DNA of 64,000 nucleotides, taken from NCBI GenBank assembly GCA_038521345.1, contig JBCBKU010000007.1:56808-120807 (forward strand), written 5' to 3'. This stretch comes from JBCBKU01 sp038521345 (GTDB lineage: Bacteria > Pseudomonadota > Alphaproteobacteria > Rhodobacterales > Rhodobacteraceae). The translations under genes were made by a program, and so were the position numbers. Positions 33,810-42,981 of the stretch are shown piece by piece (position 1 is the first letter of the stretch; each line of letters opens with the position of its first letter). The notes under the pieces are model-generated. The model was not told the origin of the DNA, did not search any database, and worked only from the letters and a program-made list of their open reading frames with translations.

Positions 33810-34963
33810 CGAAACATTGGCGGGCGCGCGTCGGTCCAGGCGCCGTTATCCTTGGCAGAGTCGACAGCGGCATAGACCGCAGCCATCGACCGCGCGCCAT
33901 CGGCGGCCTTCGGGTAAAGTGTCGCCGCAGGATCGGGTGCCCGACCTTCCCTTTCGGCACGAATGACCTCGGCAAGATCCACGTAGACATTCGCCACGGC
34001 CATCGGAAACCCTTCCGGCGATCCGATCACGACGCGTGACAACCGCGCAGCATCGTTTGTCAGGTCTGCCGCGCCCTTCTCGATGATCTCGGTCCGGCCA
34101 TGAAGAGGCTGCCAAAATATCTGGTTCGGCTGTTCCTGCGCCCAACGCATGCCGCCCTTTTCGCCGAAGATCTGTATGTCCAGCCCGTGTTGCCGGCCAA
34201 TGGCGACCGTCGATGTCCAAAGCCGGCCGACAGTCCCGCCTTCGGTCCGGAAGTTCACCATCGCGTCGTCTTCCAGTTCACGCCCCGGCACACAGGAGGC
34301 GAAATCGGCCGAGAGCCGCTCGACCTCGTCGCCAAGGATGAAACTGGCCAGGTGCAGCGCATGAATCCCGCAATCGGCCATCTGGCCCGAAACTCCCGCC
34401 TGCGCGGGATCGTACCGCCAACGCACGCGCGGATTGTCCGCATCCGCCGCGTCCGCATGGTGCCCGTGGCTGAAATTCGTCACGACCAGACGGATCTTGC
34501 CCAGATCGCCATTTGCAACCATCGCCCGCATCTGCCGCGCCATGGGATAGGCCGAATAGCAGTAGTTCACGGCACAGATCCGGCCCGTCGCGTCGGCGAG
34601 GCGCGTGATCTCTTCACCCTCTTCGACGGTCATGGTCATCGGCTTCTCGCAGAGAACGTGAAAGCCGGCCTCGAGAAACGCCTTGGTGATCTCGAAATGG
34701 GTGGCGTTCGGGGTTGCCACGGTGACGAGATCAATCCGGTCCTCACGGCCACGTTCCCCGGCCAGCATCTCGCGCCAGTCGGCATAGGCGCGGTCGGGTG
34801 CAACACCAAGAGACTGGGCATAGGCCTTGCCCTTCTCGGCGTTCACATCAAGTGCCCCCGCCACGAAGGCGAAATGCCCGTCGGCCTGTGCGCCGAGACG
34901 ATGCGCCGGGCCGATCTGGCTGCCTTCGCCGCCGCCAACCATGCCCCAGTTCAGTTTTGCCAT
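33806..34963 (-). CDS. Gfo/Idh/MocA family oxidoreductase (inositol-cluster dehydrogenase)
   Basis: 385 residues. Rossmann motif WGMVGGGEGSQIGPAHR at the N-terminus, CEKPMTMT at about 105 and a catalytic GQMADCGIHALHLA segment (His near 207). The extended GGGEGSQIG loop and length match the subgroup of Idh/MocA enzymes found with iolE in proteobacteria, which oxidise inositol isomers or their 2-keto derivatives. GGAGATAAAGC precedes the ATG. It is the last gene of the leftward three-gene operon. Confidence 0.88.
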   Translation of the reverse strand: MAKLNWGMVGGGEGSQIGPAHRLGAQADGHFAFVAGALDVNAEKGKAYAQSLGVAPDRAYADWREMLAGERGREDRIDLVTVATPNATHFEITKAFLEAGFHVLCEKPMTMTVEEGEEITRLADATGRICAVNYCYSAYPMARQMRAMVANGDLGKIRLVVTNFSHGHHADAADADNPRVRWRYDPAQAGVSGQMADCGIHALHLASFILGDEVERLSADFASCVPGRELEDDAMVNFRTEGGTVGRLWTSTVAIGRQHGLDIQIFGEKGGMRWAQEQPNQIFWQPLHGRTEIIEKGAADLTNDAARLSRVVIGSPEGFPMAVANVYVDLAEVIRAEREGRAPDPAATLYPKAADGARSMAAVYAAVDSAKDNGAWTDARPPMFR

Positions 34964-34974
34964 GCTTTATCTCC

Positions 34975-35868
34975 TCAGAAGCCGATCGAGGCGAGGTAAT
35001 CGCGGTTGTATTTGGCGTCGGCCAGGGGGTCTGTGCCCGGTATGGTCGGATCGCAATCCTGTTCGACCGTGCACCAGCCCTCGAAACCCGCATCCAGAAG
35101 AACCTGCCGCACGGTTGGAAAGTCGACATCCCCAAGCCCGAGCTTGCAGAAAATGCCTTGACCGCAGGCATCGTAGAACCCGGTACCCTTCGCGATGACA
35201 TCCGCTTTCACATCCGGATCGATATCCTTGAAATGCATGTAGGAAATCCGGCTCATATGCCGGCGCATGAAGGCCACGGGATCGAAGCCCGCATAGGAAT
35301 GATGGCCGGTATCGAAGCAGATCTTGAGCACGCTTTCGTCGACTTCCCCCAAGAGCCGCTCGAGCTCGGGCTCAAAATCCATGAACCCCGCGGCATGGGC
35401 GTGAATACCCACGGTCAGTCCGTATTCTTCGGTGCCCATCTTGGCCACGTGGGCGATCCGGCCACGGAACGCCGCCCATTCCGCCGCATCCATCTGTTCG
35501 GCCGCGTCGGCCCGGCCCGCCGTTGGCGCCCTGCGCGGCGAGATCGAATCGATAATGACCAGATGCTTGGCGCCATGAGCCGAAAGCGCCTTCATCGTCC
35601 GAACCGACCCGTCGAGCACATCGTCCCAGGCATCCGCATCGTGAAAGGCGCGGAAAATGACGCCACCGATGAGCTCTTGGCCATGTTCCGCGAGCGCGTC
35701 AGCCACCTGCGGAGGATCCTCGGGCATGAAGCCAACGGGACCAAGTTCGATCCCGGTATAGCCTGCCTCGGCGTTTTCACGGATCACGTCGCGCCAGTTC
35801 GGGTTCCTTGGGTCGTCTGCGAACTCCACCCCCCAGGAACAGGGCGCGTTGCCAATGCGAATGCTCAT
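34975..35868 (-). CDS. IolE-like sugar phosphate isomerase/epimerase-fold dehydratase
   Basis: 297 residues from ATG 35868 (GGAG upstream). TIM-barrel AP-endonuclease-2 family: IGNAPCSWGVEF at the N-terminus (an iolE hallmark), GHHSYAG after the metal Asp (CFDTGHHSY), HFKDIDPDV and a C-terminal VEQDCD metal Glu/Asp. IolE removes water from 2-keto-myo-inositol to form the trihydroxycyclohexanedione that IolD hydrolyses. Its neighbours and the iolDCB genes across the divergent promoter support this role, although a paralogous isomerase is possible. Confidence 0.85.
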   Translation of the reverse strand: MSIRIGNAPCSWGVEFADDPRNPNWRDVIRENAEAGYTGIELGPVGFMPEDPPQVADALAEHGQELIGGVIFRAFHDADAWDDVLDGSVRTMKALSAHGAKHLVIIDSISPRRAPTAGRADAAEQMDAAEWAAFRGRIAHVAKMGTEEYGLTVGIHAHAAGFMDFEPELERLLGEVDESVLKICFDTGHHSYAGFDPVAFMRRHMSRISYMHFKDIDPDVKADVIAKGTGFYDACGQGIFCKLGLGDVDFPTVRQVLLDAGFEGWCTVEQDCDPTIPGTDPLADAKYNRDYLASIGF

Positions 35869-35881
35869 CGGAGGTCTCCTT

Positions 35882-36997
35882 TCAGTCGTCGGATACATTC
35901 CGCCAGCTTCCGGTCTTGGCGGACATGAAGGCAGTGTCGATCACGCGCGCAACCGCGAGTCCATCGCGGAATGTGGGCCAAACCGGCTGGCCCGTTGCGA
36001 TCGCCTCAAGGAAATCGCGCGCTTCGATGATGATCTGGTCCTGATATCCGGTTCCGTGGCCGGGCCCCTGGCAAAAGGCCAGATAATCCGGATGGGCCGG
36101 ACCGGTCAGGATCTTGGTGAACCCGCGGGTCGCCTCGTCTCCCTCGGCCCGGTAAAGCCAAAGCGCGTTCTGGTCCTCCTGATCGAAACGGAGTGCGCCC
36201 TTGGTCCCGTGGATCTCGTAGGCATAGCCCATTTTACGCCCCGTCGCGGTCCGGCTGAAATAGAGATGCCCCATCGCGCCCGAAGCGAACCGTACCATGA
36301 GCTGCGCGTGATCGTCGTTTTGAACGGGAACCGGTCCGCCGGGACCCGGTCGCGTTGCATGGACCGTGGCGATATCGGCCGACAACGACGCAATCGGACC
36401 CAACAGGGCAAGTGCGCAGTTGATCATATGCGGCGCAAGATCCCCCATGGTTCCAGTGGCCCGGTCTTCGGTACGCCAGTTGGCAGGTGCGTCCGGATCC
36501 GACAGGAAATCCTCGGTATGCTCGCCCCGGAACCAGGTCACGGTGCCGATCGTCCCGTCGGTCAGCAAGCGGCGCGCGAACTGGGTCGCAGGCGTCCGCA
36601 CGTAGTTGAACCCGATCATGTTCGGCAGACCGGAGGCCGCCGCGGCGGCCACCATCGCCTCGGCATCTGCAAGCGACGCGCCAAGCGGTTTTTCGCAGAA
36701 TACCGGCTTTCCGGCGGCAAAGGCCGCCTCGGCAATCGCGCGGTGTGTTGTTTGCGGCGAAGCGATGACGACCGCCTCAACTTCGGGGTCCGCAACAACC
36801 GCTTGCCAGTCCGGCGCGGCGCGGTCGAATCCGTAGGCAGCACGGTACCGCTCGCCCGACGCCGCACTCGAGGCCGCAACGGAAACTAGCCTCGGGCGCA
36901 ACGTTGTTTCAAAGACCGCGCCGACCGATGCCATCGCCACCGCATGGGCCTTGCCCATATAGCCGCCGCCGATCAGTCCAATCCCGATCTGGGTCAC
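35882..36997 (-). CDS. Gfo/Idh/MocA family oxidoreductase, probable inositol dehydrogenase
   Basis: 371 residues from a GTG start at 36997, with AGGGGAGG upstream. Rossmann motif GIGLIGGGYMGKAHA (5-19), FCEKPLGAS at about 95, and the catalytic GDLAPHMINCALAL segment (His near 180). It is the first gene of the leftward operon, 27 bases from the iol operator, and probably makes 2-keto-myo-inositol (scyllo-inosose) or a stereoisomer. It is longer than canonical IolG (about 330), so no gene symbol is given. Confidence 0.87.
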   Translation of the reverse strand: MTQIGIGLIGGGYMGKAHAVAMASVGAVFETTLRPRLVSVAASSAASGERYRAAYGFDRAAPDWQAVVADPEVEAVVIASPQTTHRAIAEAAFAAGKPVFCEKPLGASLADAEAMVAAAAASGLPNMIGFNYVRTPATQFARRLLTDGTIGTVTWFRGEHTEDFLSDPDAPANWRTEDRATGTMGDLAPHMINCALALLGPIASLSADIATVHATRPGPGGPVPVQNDDHAQLMVRFASGAMGHLYFSRTATGRKMGYAYEIHGTKGALRFDQEDQNALWLYRAEGDEATRGFTKILTGPAHPDYLAFCQGPGHGTGYQDQIIIEARDFLEAIATGQPVWPTFRDGLAVARVIDTAFMSAKTGSWRNVSDD

Positions 36998-37019
36998 GAA
37001 GGCCCCTCCCCTGCATCAT

Positions 37020-37039
37020 CCGGTTGCAACCGGTTGCAA
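37020..37039. promoter_or_regulatory. LacI-type operator between divergent iol operons
   Basis: TTGCAACCGGTTGCAA (37024-37039) is a perfect 16-bp palindrome with a central CG, and the 20 bases from 37020 are two direct copies of CCGGTTGCAA. It lies 23 bases from the start of the leftward dehydrogenase and about 75 bases upstream of iolD, so one site can control both operons. The LacI regulator at 32811, with a near copy upstream of itself, is the probable binder. Confidence 0.7.
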
Positions 37040-37113
37040 TTTTCGTATCCTGAGCCAAAGCGCTCCGCAACCGGCAATCGCGGAGCCATCAGGACAACGT
37101 TCGGGGAGGAACC

Positions 37114-38985
37114 ATGGCAACGTCCGGCACCACGATCCGGCTGACGACCGCGCAGGCCATCGTGCGCTACCTGATGAACCAGTTCATCGACATTGACGGG
37201 GTCGAAACACGAATCTGCGGTGGCGGTTTCGGCATCTTCGGCCATGGCAATGTTCCGTGCCTTGGCGAGGCACTGTACCCGGTTCAGGACACGCTGCCCC
37301 TGTACCGGGGCCAGAATGAACAAAGCATGGGTTTCGCCGCTGCGGCCTATGCCAAATACCACCTGCGTCGCCGCTTCATGTTCTGCACCGCGAGTGCCGG
37401 GCCCGGGACCGCCAACCTGCTCACCGCGTCGGCCCTGGCCCATGCGAACCGCCTGCCGATGCTGATGCTGTGCGGGGACACATTCCTGACGCGGCTCCCA
37501 GATCCGGTGCTCCAGCAGCTCGAGCACTTTGGAAACCCGACACTTGGTCTGAATGACGGCTTCAAGTCGGTCACGCGATACTGGGACCGGATCACGCATC
37601 CGGCCCAGATCATCCAGTCCTTGCCCGCGGCGCTGGCGGTGATGCTGGACCCTGCCGAGTGCGGGCCGGCCTTTCTCGCCCTGCCGCAAGATGTACAGGG
37701 ATGGGCCCATGAGTATCCCGAGGCCTTCTTTGCGCGCCGCGTCCATCGCATCCGTCGCCAGGGTCCGGATCCCGCAGAAATCGCCGAGGCGGCCACGCTT
37801 CTGAAAGCGGCCGAGCGGCCGATGATCATCGCAGGTGGCGGCGTTCAGTATTCGGGTGCCGTGGCCGAGCTTACCGCCCTGGCCGAAGCCACGAATATCC
37901 CGGTCGTCGAGACCATAGCGGGGCGCGCCAATCTTCTGGCCACCCACCCACTGAATATTGGTCCGATCGGCGTAACCGGCTCGGACAGCGCCAACTGGAC
38001 GGCCGAACGCGCGGACGTCATCCTCGCCGTCGGTACGCGCCTTCAGGACTTCACGACCGGATCCTGGACGGCGTTTGCGGCGGATGCGCGGTTCATCGGT
38101 CTGAACGCGGCCCGGCACGATGCGATCAAACACCTATCGCTGCCGGTTGTGGGCGACGCGCAAAGGGGTCTTGCCGCGCTCGGCGATGCCCTAGGGGACT
38201 ACCGCGCACCGGACGTGTGGACGGCAAGCACGCAGGCCGAGCGCGCCACATGGGATACTTATGTCATAAAGAACGTGGCCCATGGGAACCGCCCGAACTC
38301 GTATGCGCAAGCCATTGGCATTGTGAACGAACTTTGCGACCCGCGTGACCGCGTGGTCACCGCCGCCGGCGGATTGCCCGCCGAGGTCACGGCCAATTGG
38401 CGAACCCTCGATATTGGGACCGTCGACGTAGAATTTGGCTTCTCGTGCATGGGATACGAAATCGCCGGCGGATGGGGTGCGCGCATCGCGCAATCCGAAG
38501 CCGAGCCCGGACAGGATACGATCGTCTTCGTTGGCGACGGGAGTTATCTATTGATGAACTCCGACATTTACTCATCTGTTCTGACAAAGAAAAAGTTGAT
38601 CATACTTGTCCTCGACAACGGCGGCTTTGCGGTCATCAACAAGCTTCAGAACAACACCGGCAACGAGAGCTTTAACAACCTGATTGCTGATTGCCCGACG
38701 GTGCCCGAGCCCTTCGCGGTGGATTTCGAGGCGCACGCACGCGCCATGGGCGCAGATTCCGTAACCGTCGCCAATCCTGCCGAACTGGGCGAGGCCTTTA
38801 CCCGCGCCAAGGCCGCCGACAAGACCACGGTCATCGTCATGCAAGTCGACCCTTACGAGGGTTGGACCGATCAGGGCCATACGTGGTGGGAGGTCGGTAC
38901 GCCGCAGGTTTCGCAGAATGCCAAGGTGCGCGAGAAACACGCCGAGATCGAAGCGGACCGCGCCAAGCAGCGGCAGGGCGTCTGA
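37114..38985 (+). CDS. iolD: 3D-(3,5/4)-trihydroxycyclohexane-1,2-dione acylhydrolase (ThDP enzyme)
   Basis: 623 residues, the usual IolD length. Thiamine-diphosphate domains in order: N-terminal pyrimidine-binding domain with the catalytic Glu (YRGQNEQSMGFAAAAYAK, about 65-82), central domain, and C-terminal domain with GDGSYLLMNSD and DNGGFAVINKLQNN (the GDG...NN cofactor motif, about 475-510). It opens the ring of the diketone formed by IolE, giving 5-deoxy-glucuronate. GGGGAGGAACC precedes the ATG. It heads the rightward iol operon. Confidence 0.93.
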   Translation: MATSGTTIRLTTAQAIVRYLMNQFIDIDGVETRICGGGFGIFGHGNVPCLGEALYPVQDTLPLYRGQNEQSMGFAAAAYAKYHLRRRFMFCTASAGPGTANLLTASALAHANRLPMLMLCGDTFLTRLPDPVLQQLEHFGNPTLGLNDGFKSVTRYWDRITHPAQIIQSLPAALAVMLDPAECGPAFLALPQDVQGWAHEYPEAFFARRVHRIRRQGPDPAEIAEAATLLKAAERPMIIAGGGVQYSGAVAELTALAEATNIPVVETIAGRANLLATHPLNIGPIGVTGSDSANWTAERADVILAVGTRLQDFTTGSWTAFAADARFIGLNAARHDAIKHLSLPVVGDAQRGLAALGDALGDYRAPDVWTASTQAERATWDTYVIKNVAHGNRPNSYAQAIGIVNELCDPRDRVVTAAGGLPAEVTANWRTLDIGTVDVEFGFSCMGYEIAGGWGARIAQSEAEPGQDTIVFVGDGSYLLMNSDIYSSVLTKKKLIILVLDNGGFAVINKLQNNTGNESFNNLIADCPTVPEPFAVDFEAHARAMGADSVTVANPAELGEAFTRAKAADKTTVIVMQVDPYEGWTDQGHTWWEVGTPQVSQNAKVREKHAEIEADRAKQRQGV

Positions 38986-39962
38986 TGGCCGATCTTGACC
39001 GTCTCTCTGATCGGAACTTCGTGATTGTCGGACGCGCCGGTATGGACTTCTATCCTGACCCGCCCGGCACGAAGACGGAACATGCCGAACGGTTCGTGTC
39101 GTGCCTTGGCGGATCCTCGGCGAATATCGGGGTGGCACTGACCAAGCTCGGCGCCAAGGCCGACCTCGTCACGTGCGTCTCGGATGATGCGATCGGACGC
39201 TTTGCCCTGAATGAACTTGACCGCTATGGCATCGGCCGTGCCCATGTCCGGTCTGTGGGCGGTGAGGCACGCAACTCGCTTGCGGTCGTTGAAACCCGGA
39301 TCGAGGACCATCAGTCGGTTATCTACCGAAACGGCGCGGCGGATTTCGAGATGACGGTCGCCGATGTCGAGGCGGTGGATTATCCCGCCTATTCGGCCCT
39401 AATCACGACCGGGACAGTCTTCGCCGCCGAACCGTCACGCACCGCGGCATTCCGGGCTTTCGAGCTTGCCCGTGCAGCCGGACTGCCGGTGATCTTCGAC
39501 ATTGACTACCGTCCGTATTCCTGGCCGTCCGAAGCCGTCGCGGCGGATGTCTATTCGCGTGCCGGCGCGGCCTCGGATGTCATCGTCGGGAACGACGTGG
39601 AATTCGGTTTCATGGCCGGGGATTACGACAGGGGCCTGGACAAAGCCCGAGACTTGGTCGCGAACGGCGCCGCAATCGCCGTCTACAAGATGGGCGAAAA
39701 GGGCGCGATCACGATCACGGATCAGGGCGAGATCCGGACCGGTATCTACCCCACCCATGCGCTCAAGCCCACGGGTGCTGGCGACAGCTTCATGGGCGGG
39801 TTTGTCGCCGGGCTTGCCGATGGCCAGGACCTGCGGGATGCGGTTCTGCAAGGATCGGCCGCCGCCGCCATGGTCGTGGCCCGCGTGGGCTGCGCCCCCG
39901 CGATGCCCACACGGGACGAGCTTGACGCATTCCTCGCCCAACACGACGCGCCTGCCGCCTGA
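38985..39962 (+). CDS. iolC: 5-dehydro-2-deoxygluconokinase (PfkB family)
   Basis: 325 residues from ATG 38985 (TGATG overlap with iolD). PfkB kinase: FVIVGRAGMDFYPDPPG at the N-terminus, SCLGGSSANIGVAL (about 40), and the ATP/catalytic motif PTGAGDSFMGGFVAGL (about 262). It phosphorylates 2-deoxy-5-keto-gluconate. Some proteobacterial IolC proteins carry a C-terminal DUF2090 aldolase domain; this one is the kinase alone, and a separate aldolase gene lies downstream. Confidence 0.92.
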   Translation: MADLDRLSDRNFVIVGRAGMDFYPDPPGTKTEHAERFVSCLGGSSANIGVALTKLGAKADLVTCVSDDAIGRFALNELDRYGIGRAHVRSVGGEARNSLAVVETRIEDHQSVIYRNGAADFEMTVADVEAVDYPAYSALITTGTVFAAEPSRTAAFRAFELARAAGLPVIFDIDYRPYSWPSEAVAADVYSRAGAASDVIVGNDVEFGFMAGDYDRGLDKARDLVANGAAIAVYKMGEKGAITITDQGEIRTGIYPTHALKPTGAGDSFMGGFVAGLADGQDLRDAVLQGSAAAAMVVARVGCAPAMPTRDELDAFLAQHDAPAA

Positions 39963-39973
39963 AAGGACACGAC

Positions 39974-40813
39974 ATGCACATTCCTCCCCATGACAACGCC
40001 AACCAGCCGATCGTCGACGCGGGCGACGCCCATGTGCCGCTTGTCTACTTCAACATCGTGCATTTGAAGGCCGGAGAGACATTCGATTATCGCGTACAGG
40101 GCTATGAAACCTGCGTCGTGCCCGCGACCGGGACCGTGACGGTCGAAACCGCTGGCGAGACCTTCGCCGAAATCGGCAATCGCGGCGCCGATGTTTGGGA
40201 TGGCGAACCGGAGGGCGTGTATGTCCCCACCGATACAGGCGCGCGGATCACGGCGTTGACGGACACCGAGACGTTCATCGCCGGCGCCGCGTTTGACGAA
40301 ACGCTTGCTCCCTTCGCGGTCCGGAAGGCTGAACTGGATCTGGTTCAATACGGCTCGGACGACACGAAAACCCATCGGAAGATCAAGCATATCCTCGGAG
40401 CCGCACATCACGACCGGGTGGGTCGGCTGTTGGTCTCGGAGCTGTTTACCGTCGGCGCGGGAGGCTGGTCCGGGTTCCCGAGCCACAAGCACGACACGGA
40501 CCGTCTGCCGGACGAAACGCGCCATGACGAATGCTACAATTTCCGGTTCAAGCCGAACTATGGCGCGGGCCTTCAGATGCTCCAACGCGTCGACAACGAA
40601 CCCGGCGATGCCTATCATATCATGGATCGCTCCACGATCCTGATCGACAAGGGCTATCACCCCTGCTGCGCGCTCCCCGGCTACGAGATGTACTATTTCA
40701 CAATTCTTGGCGGTCTCTCGCAGCGAAGCCTCAAGCAGTATTTCCAACCCACTCATGCCGAACAATTGCATACCATCCCCGGCATCATGGACATGGTCGC
40801 AAAGTTCAAATGA
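39974..40813 (+). CDS. iolB: 5-deoxy-glucuronate isomerase
   Basis: 279 residues, typical IolB length, cupin-like. Conserved segments include SGFPSHKHDTD (metal His, about 158), ECYNFRFKPNYGAGLQML and a C-terminal YYFTILGG. It converts 5-deoxy-glucuronate to 2-deoxy-5-keto-gluconate, the substrate of IolC. AAAGGA precedes the ATG, 11 bases after iolC. Confidence 0.93.
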   Translation: MHIPPHDNANQPIVDAGDAHVPLVYFNIVHLKAGETFDYRVQGYETCVVPATGTVTVETAGETFAEIGNRGADVWDGEPEGVYVPTDTGARITALTDTETFIAGAAFDETLAPFAVRKAELDLVQYGSDDTKTHRKIKHILGAAHHDRVGRLLVSELFTVGAGGWSGFPSHKHDTDRLPDETRHDECYNFRFKPNYGAGLQMLQRVDNEPGDAYHIMDRSTILIDKGYHPCCALPGYEMYYFTILGGLSQRSLKQYFQPTHAEQLHTIPGIMDMVAKFK

Positions 40814-40850
40814 CAACCGGAAACCACACATCCCGGCGGGCAAACACACC

Positions 40851-41690
40851 ATGACGCTGGCGACGCTTTCCGACGTTCTTGGCCCGGCACGCCGCGAGGG
40901 ATACGCCGTAGCAGGGGTTGTCTGTCTTGGCTGGGAGGACATGCGCGCCTACGCCATGGCAGCCGAGGCCGAGCGCGCACCGATCATCCTGCAGGCGGGT
41001 CCATCCTGCCGGGAACACACGCCGTTGCCGGTTCTGGGTGCCATGTTCCGGACCCTCGCTGCCAGTGTTGATGTCCCCGTCGTCGCCCATCTCGATCATG
41101 GCTATACATTTGACGAATGTCAGGCTGCCCGTGATGCAGGCTTCACATCGTTGATGTTCGACGGGTCGCGCAAACCGCTCGCCCAGAACATCGAAGAGAC
41201 GGCCGCCGTCGCCACGCTCGCCCATGAATCCGGCATCTCGTGCGAGGGAGAGATCGGATTCGTCGGCTATTCGGGCGGCGAGGCCTCGGACGGGACGGAC
41301 CCGGACGAGGCCGCCGTTTTTGCGCGCGAGACCGGGGTCGACGCGCTTGCCGTTTCGGTGGGGAACGTCCACCTGCAAGAGAACCCGGGCGCGGGCCTCG
41401 ACCGCGCTCGGATCGCAGCCATCGATGCCCGGACGGATGTCCCGCTCGTCATCCATGGCGGGTCGGGGGTGCCCTTGGCAGACCGGGCAGAGCTCGCCGC
41501 CACGACAGCAATCTCGAAATACAACATCGGAACCGAACTCCGCATGGTCTTTGGGACTGCCCTTCGCGCGGCCATTGCGGCCGATCCGAACCGTTTCGAC
41601 CGGGTGTTGATCCTCAAGGATACACATCAGCCCATGTTCGAGGCCGCCCGCGCTGTTATCCGCGGCCTTGGGGCGTCGGGCCGTGCCTAG
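40851..41690 (+). CDS. Class II (zinc) aldolase, probable 6-phospho-5-dehydro-2-deoxygluconate aldolase
   Basis: 279 residues from ATG 40851. Class II aldolase metal ligands and motifs: AHLDHGYTFDEC (His, about 82), CEGEIGFVGYSGG (Glu), SVGNVHLQENPG and VIHGGSGVP (His), then KYNIGTELRMVFG. In this operon it should split the phosphorylated keto acid made by IolC into dihydroxyacetone phosphate and malonate semialdehyde (IolJ role). A fructose-bisphosphate or tagatose-bisphosphate aldolase is the alternative. No iolA (malonate semialdehyde dehydrogenase) gene is adjacent. Confidence 0.88.
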   Translation: MTLATLSDVLGPARREGYAVAGVVCLGWEDMRAYAMAAEAERAPIILQAGPSCREHTPLPVLGAMFRTLAASVDVPVVAHLDHGYTFDECQAARDAGFTSLMFDGSRKPLAQNIEETAAVATLAHESGISCEGEIGFVGYSGGEASDGTDPDEAAVFARETGVDALAVSVGNVHLQENPGAGLDRARIAAIDARTDVPLVIHGGSGVPLADRAELAATTAISKYNIGTELRMVFGTALRAAIAADPNRFDRVLILKDTHQPMFEAARAVIRGLGASGRA

Positions 41691-41703
41691 ATAGAACCGC
41701 CCA

Positions 41704-42981
41704 TCACGACAGATGCAGGGCCAGTGGCAATGGCCGGTCGATCTGCGCGGTGTCGTCCGGGTCTTCGTGGTTCACGTCGCGCGGTTGAACGAGTGCCCCG
41801 CCCATGGGGCCGAACACCTGCGTGGATCCCCCGCCGTCAAGATGCAGGGCCGATTTCGCCCCCTCCTCCGCCATCAGGATCGCAAGATCATGGAGCGTTG
41901 CGCCCTTGGCCGCGCCGGTGTTCTTGAAAAAGCCCGACGTGCCCTCGACCGCACAGAAGAACACGCCGCCATCGGCCGTGATGCCTGCCGAGAGGCGGGC
42001 AGCACGGGTGGCGCGCCAGTCGGCAGCCCAGCGGTGAGGCGAGACGGGGATATCGTCGGGGCGTTCCGGGATGGGCCGCTTGTGCTCTTCGGCGAAGACA
42101 TCGCGGCCATCCTCGGTGACCCGACCGTTGTCGAGGATCAAAGGCCCGGCCTGCACGCCTTCAGTCAGCCCGGGCAGATGATAGCGGATCGGCCCCGCGG
42201 CCAGCGCTTCGGCGAGGTCCCGCGTCGCGACGCGGAGAACACATCCTGCACGTGGGATCGGCATCGCACCGTCGGGTTTCATTGCAACCGCATGCCTGCC
42301 GACGAAGGCCACGTCCCAAATACCCTCGGCCGCGCAAGTTCGCCCCGCAACCGAACCATGAAAGAGTGCAAAAGCGGTGCTCACGTCGAGACGGTCAGGA
42401 GGGCCGAACGGGTGTGGTTGAAAGGACCCCAATGCGGTGTCGATACCGACCTCGCCAAAGCCAATGCGCCGAATCTCAACTCCCTTGTCACCGGACACGA
42501 GACAGGCGCGCGGCATCTGCGGTGGTGTCTCAATCTCCCCTTGAGCAAGGCTCAGACCAATCGGGTCGCCATAGGCATCCCAGGGGCTTTCCAATTCCGG
42601 AACGAGAAACAGGAAGTAATTGGCGTTGACCAGCAAATCGCCCGCGGGAAGCGCGGCGGACTGGAACCGCAGGAGATGCAGGGGCGCCAGGGGCTTTTGC
42701 CCCTCTGCGACGGGCGCGGCACGCGGCGATAGACCAAGGACCTGCCCAATGCCCGGAAACTCATGCGGTACCGGCCGGTCCAGTCTTTGCGCCGCAGGGG
42801 CGACCGGCACCAGATCGACCTTCAGACGCGCCCGGCCCAGGCGCCGGGCGATCTCGGTCTCGGCCGCGGACGCCGGTTCAAGAAACAGGGGGCGCACATG
42901 AAAGGCCTCAACATCGATCCGAAGAACCTTGGCCGATACGCCCGAGGCAAGGGTCCGCTCTGTTGCGGTGACGCGGGTCAT
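41704..42981 (-). CDS. Phosphodiester glycosidase (NAGPA) domain protein
   Basis: 425 residues from ATG 42981 (ATGA overlap with the permease gene). The C-terminal half has the NAGPA-domain hallmark LHLDGGGSTQVFGP (about 388-401), along with GVFFCAVEGTSGFF and AGPLILDNGRV. NAGPA domains hydrolyse phosphodiester bonds to sugars. No signal peptide or membrane segment is seen, so it would act on cytoplasmic material, fitting a role after ABC import. It occupies the position where the ATPase gene normally lies in such operons. Confidence 0.85.
   Translation of the reverse strand: MTRVTATERTLASGVSAKVLRIDVEAFHVRPLFLEPASAAETEIARRLGRARLKVDLVPVAPAAQRLDRPVPHEFPGIGQVLGLSPRAAPVAEGQKPLAPLHLLRFQSAALPAGDLLVNANYFLFLVPELESPWDAYGDPIGLSLAQGEIETPPQMPRACLVSGDKGVEIRRIGFGEVGIDTALGSFQPHPFGPPDRLDVSTAFALFHGSVAGRTCAAEGIWDVAFVGRHAVAMKPDGAMPIPRAGCVLRVATRDLAEALAAGPIRYHLPGLTEGVQAGPLILDNGRVTEDGRDVFAEEHKRPIPERPDDIPVSPHRWAADWRATRAARLSAGITADGGVFFCAVEGTSGFFKNTGAAKGATLHDLAILMAEEGAKSALHLDGGGSTQVFGPMGGALVQPRDVNHEDPDDTAQIDRPLPLALHLS

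Noticed and set aside
37020..37039. CCGGTTGCAA repeats as a possible CRISPR or mobile-element end
   Set aside because: Only two adjacent copies with no spacers; the palindrome has LacI-operator form and lies between divergent operons.
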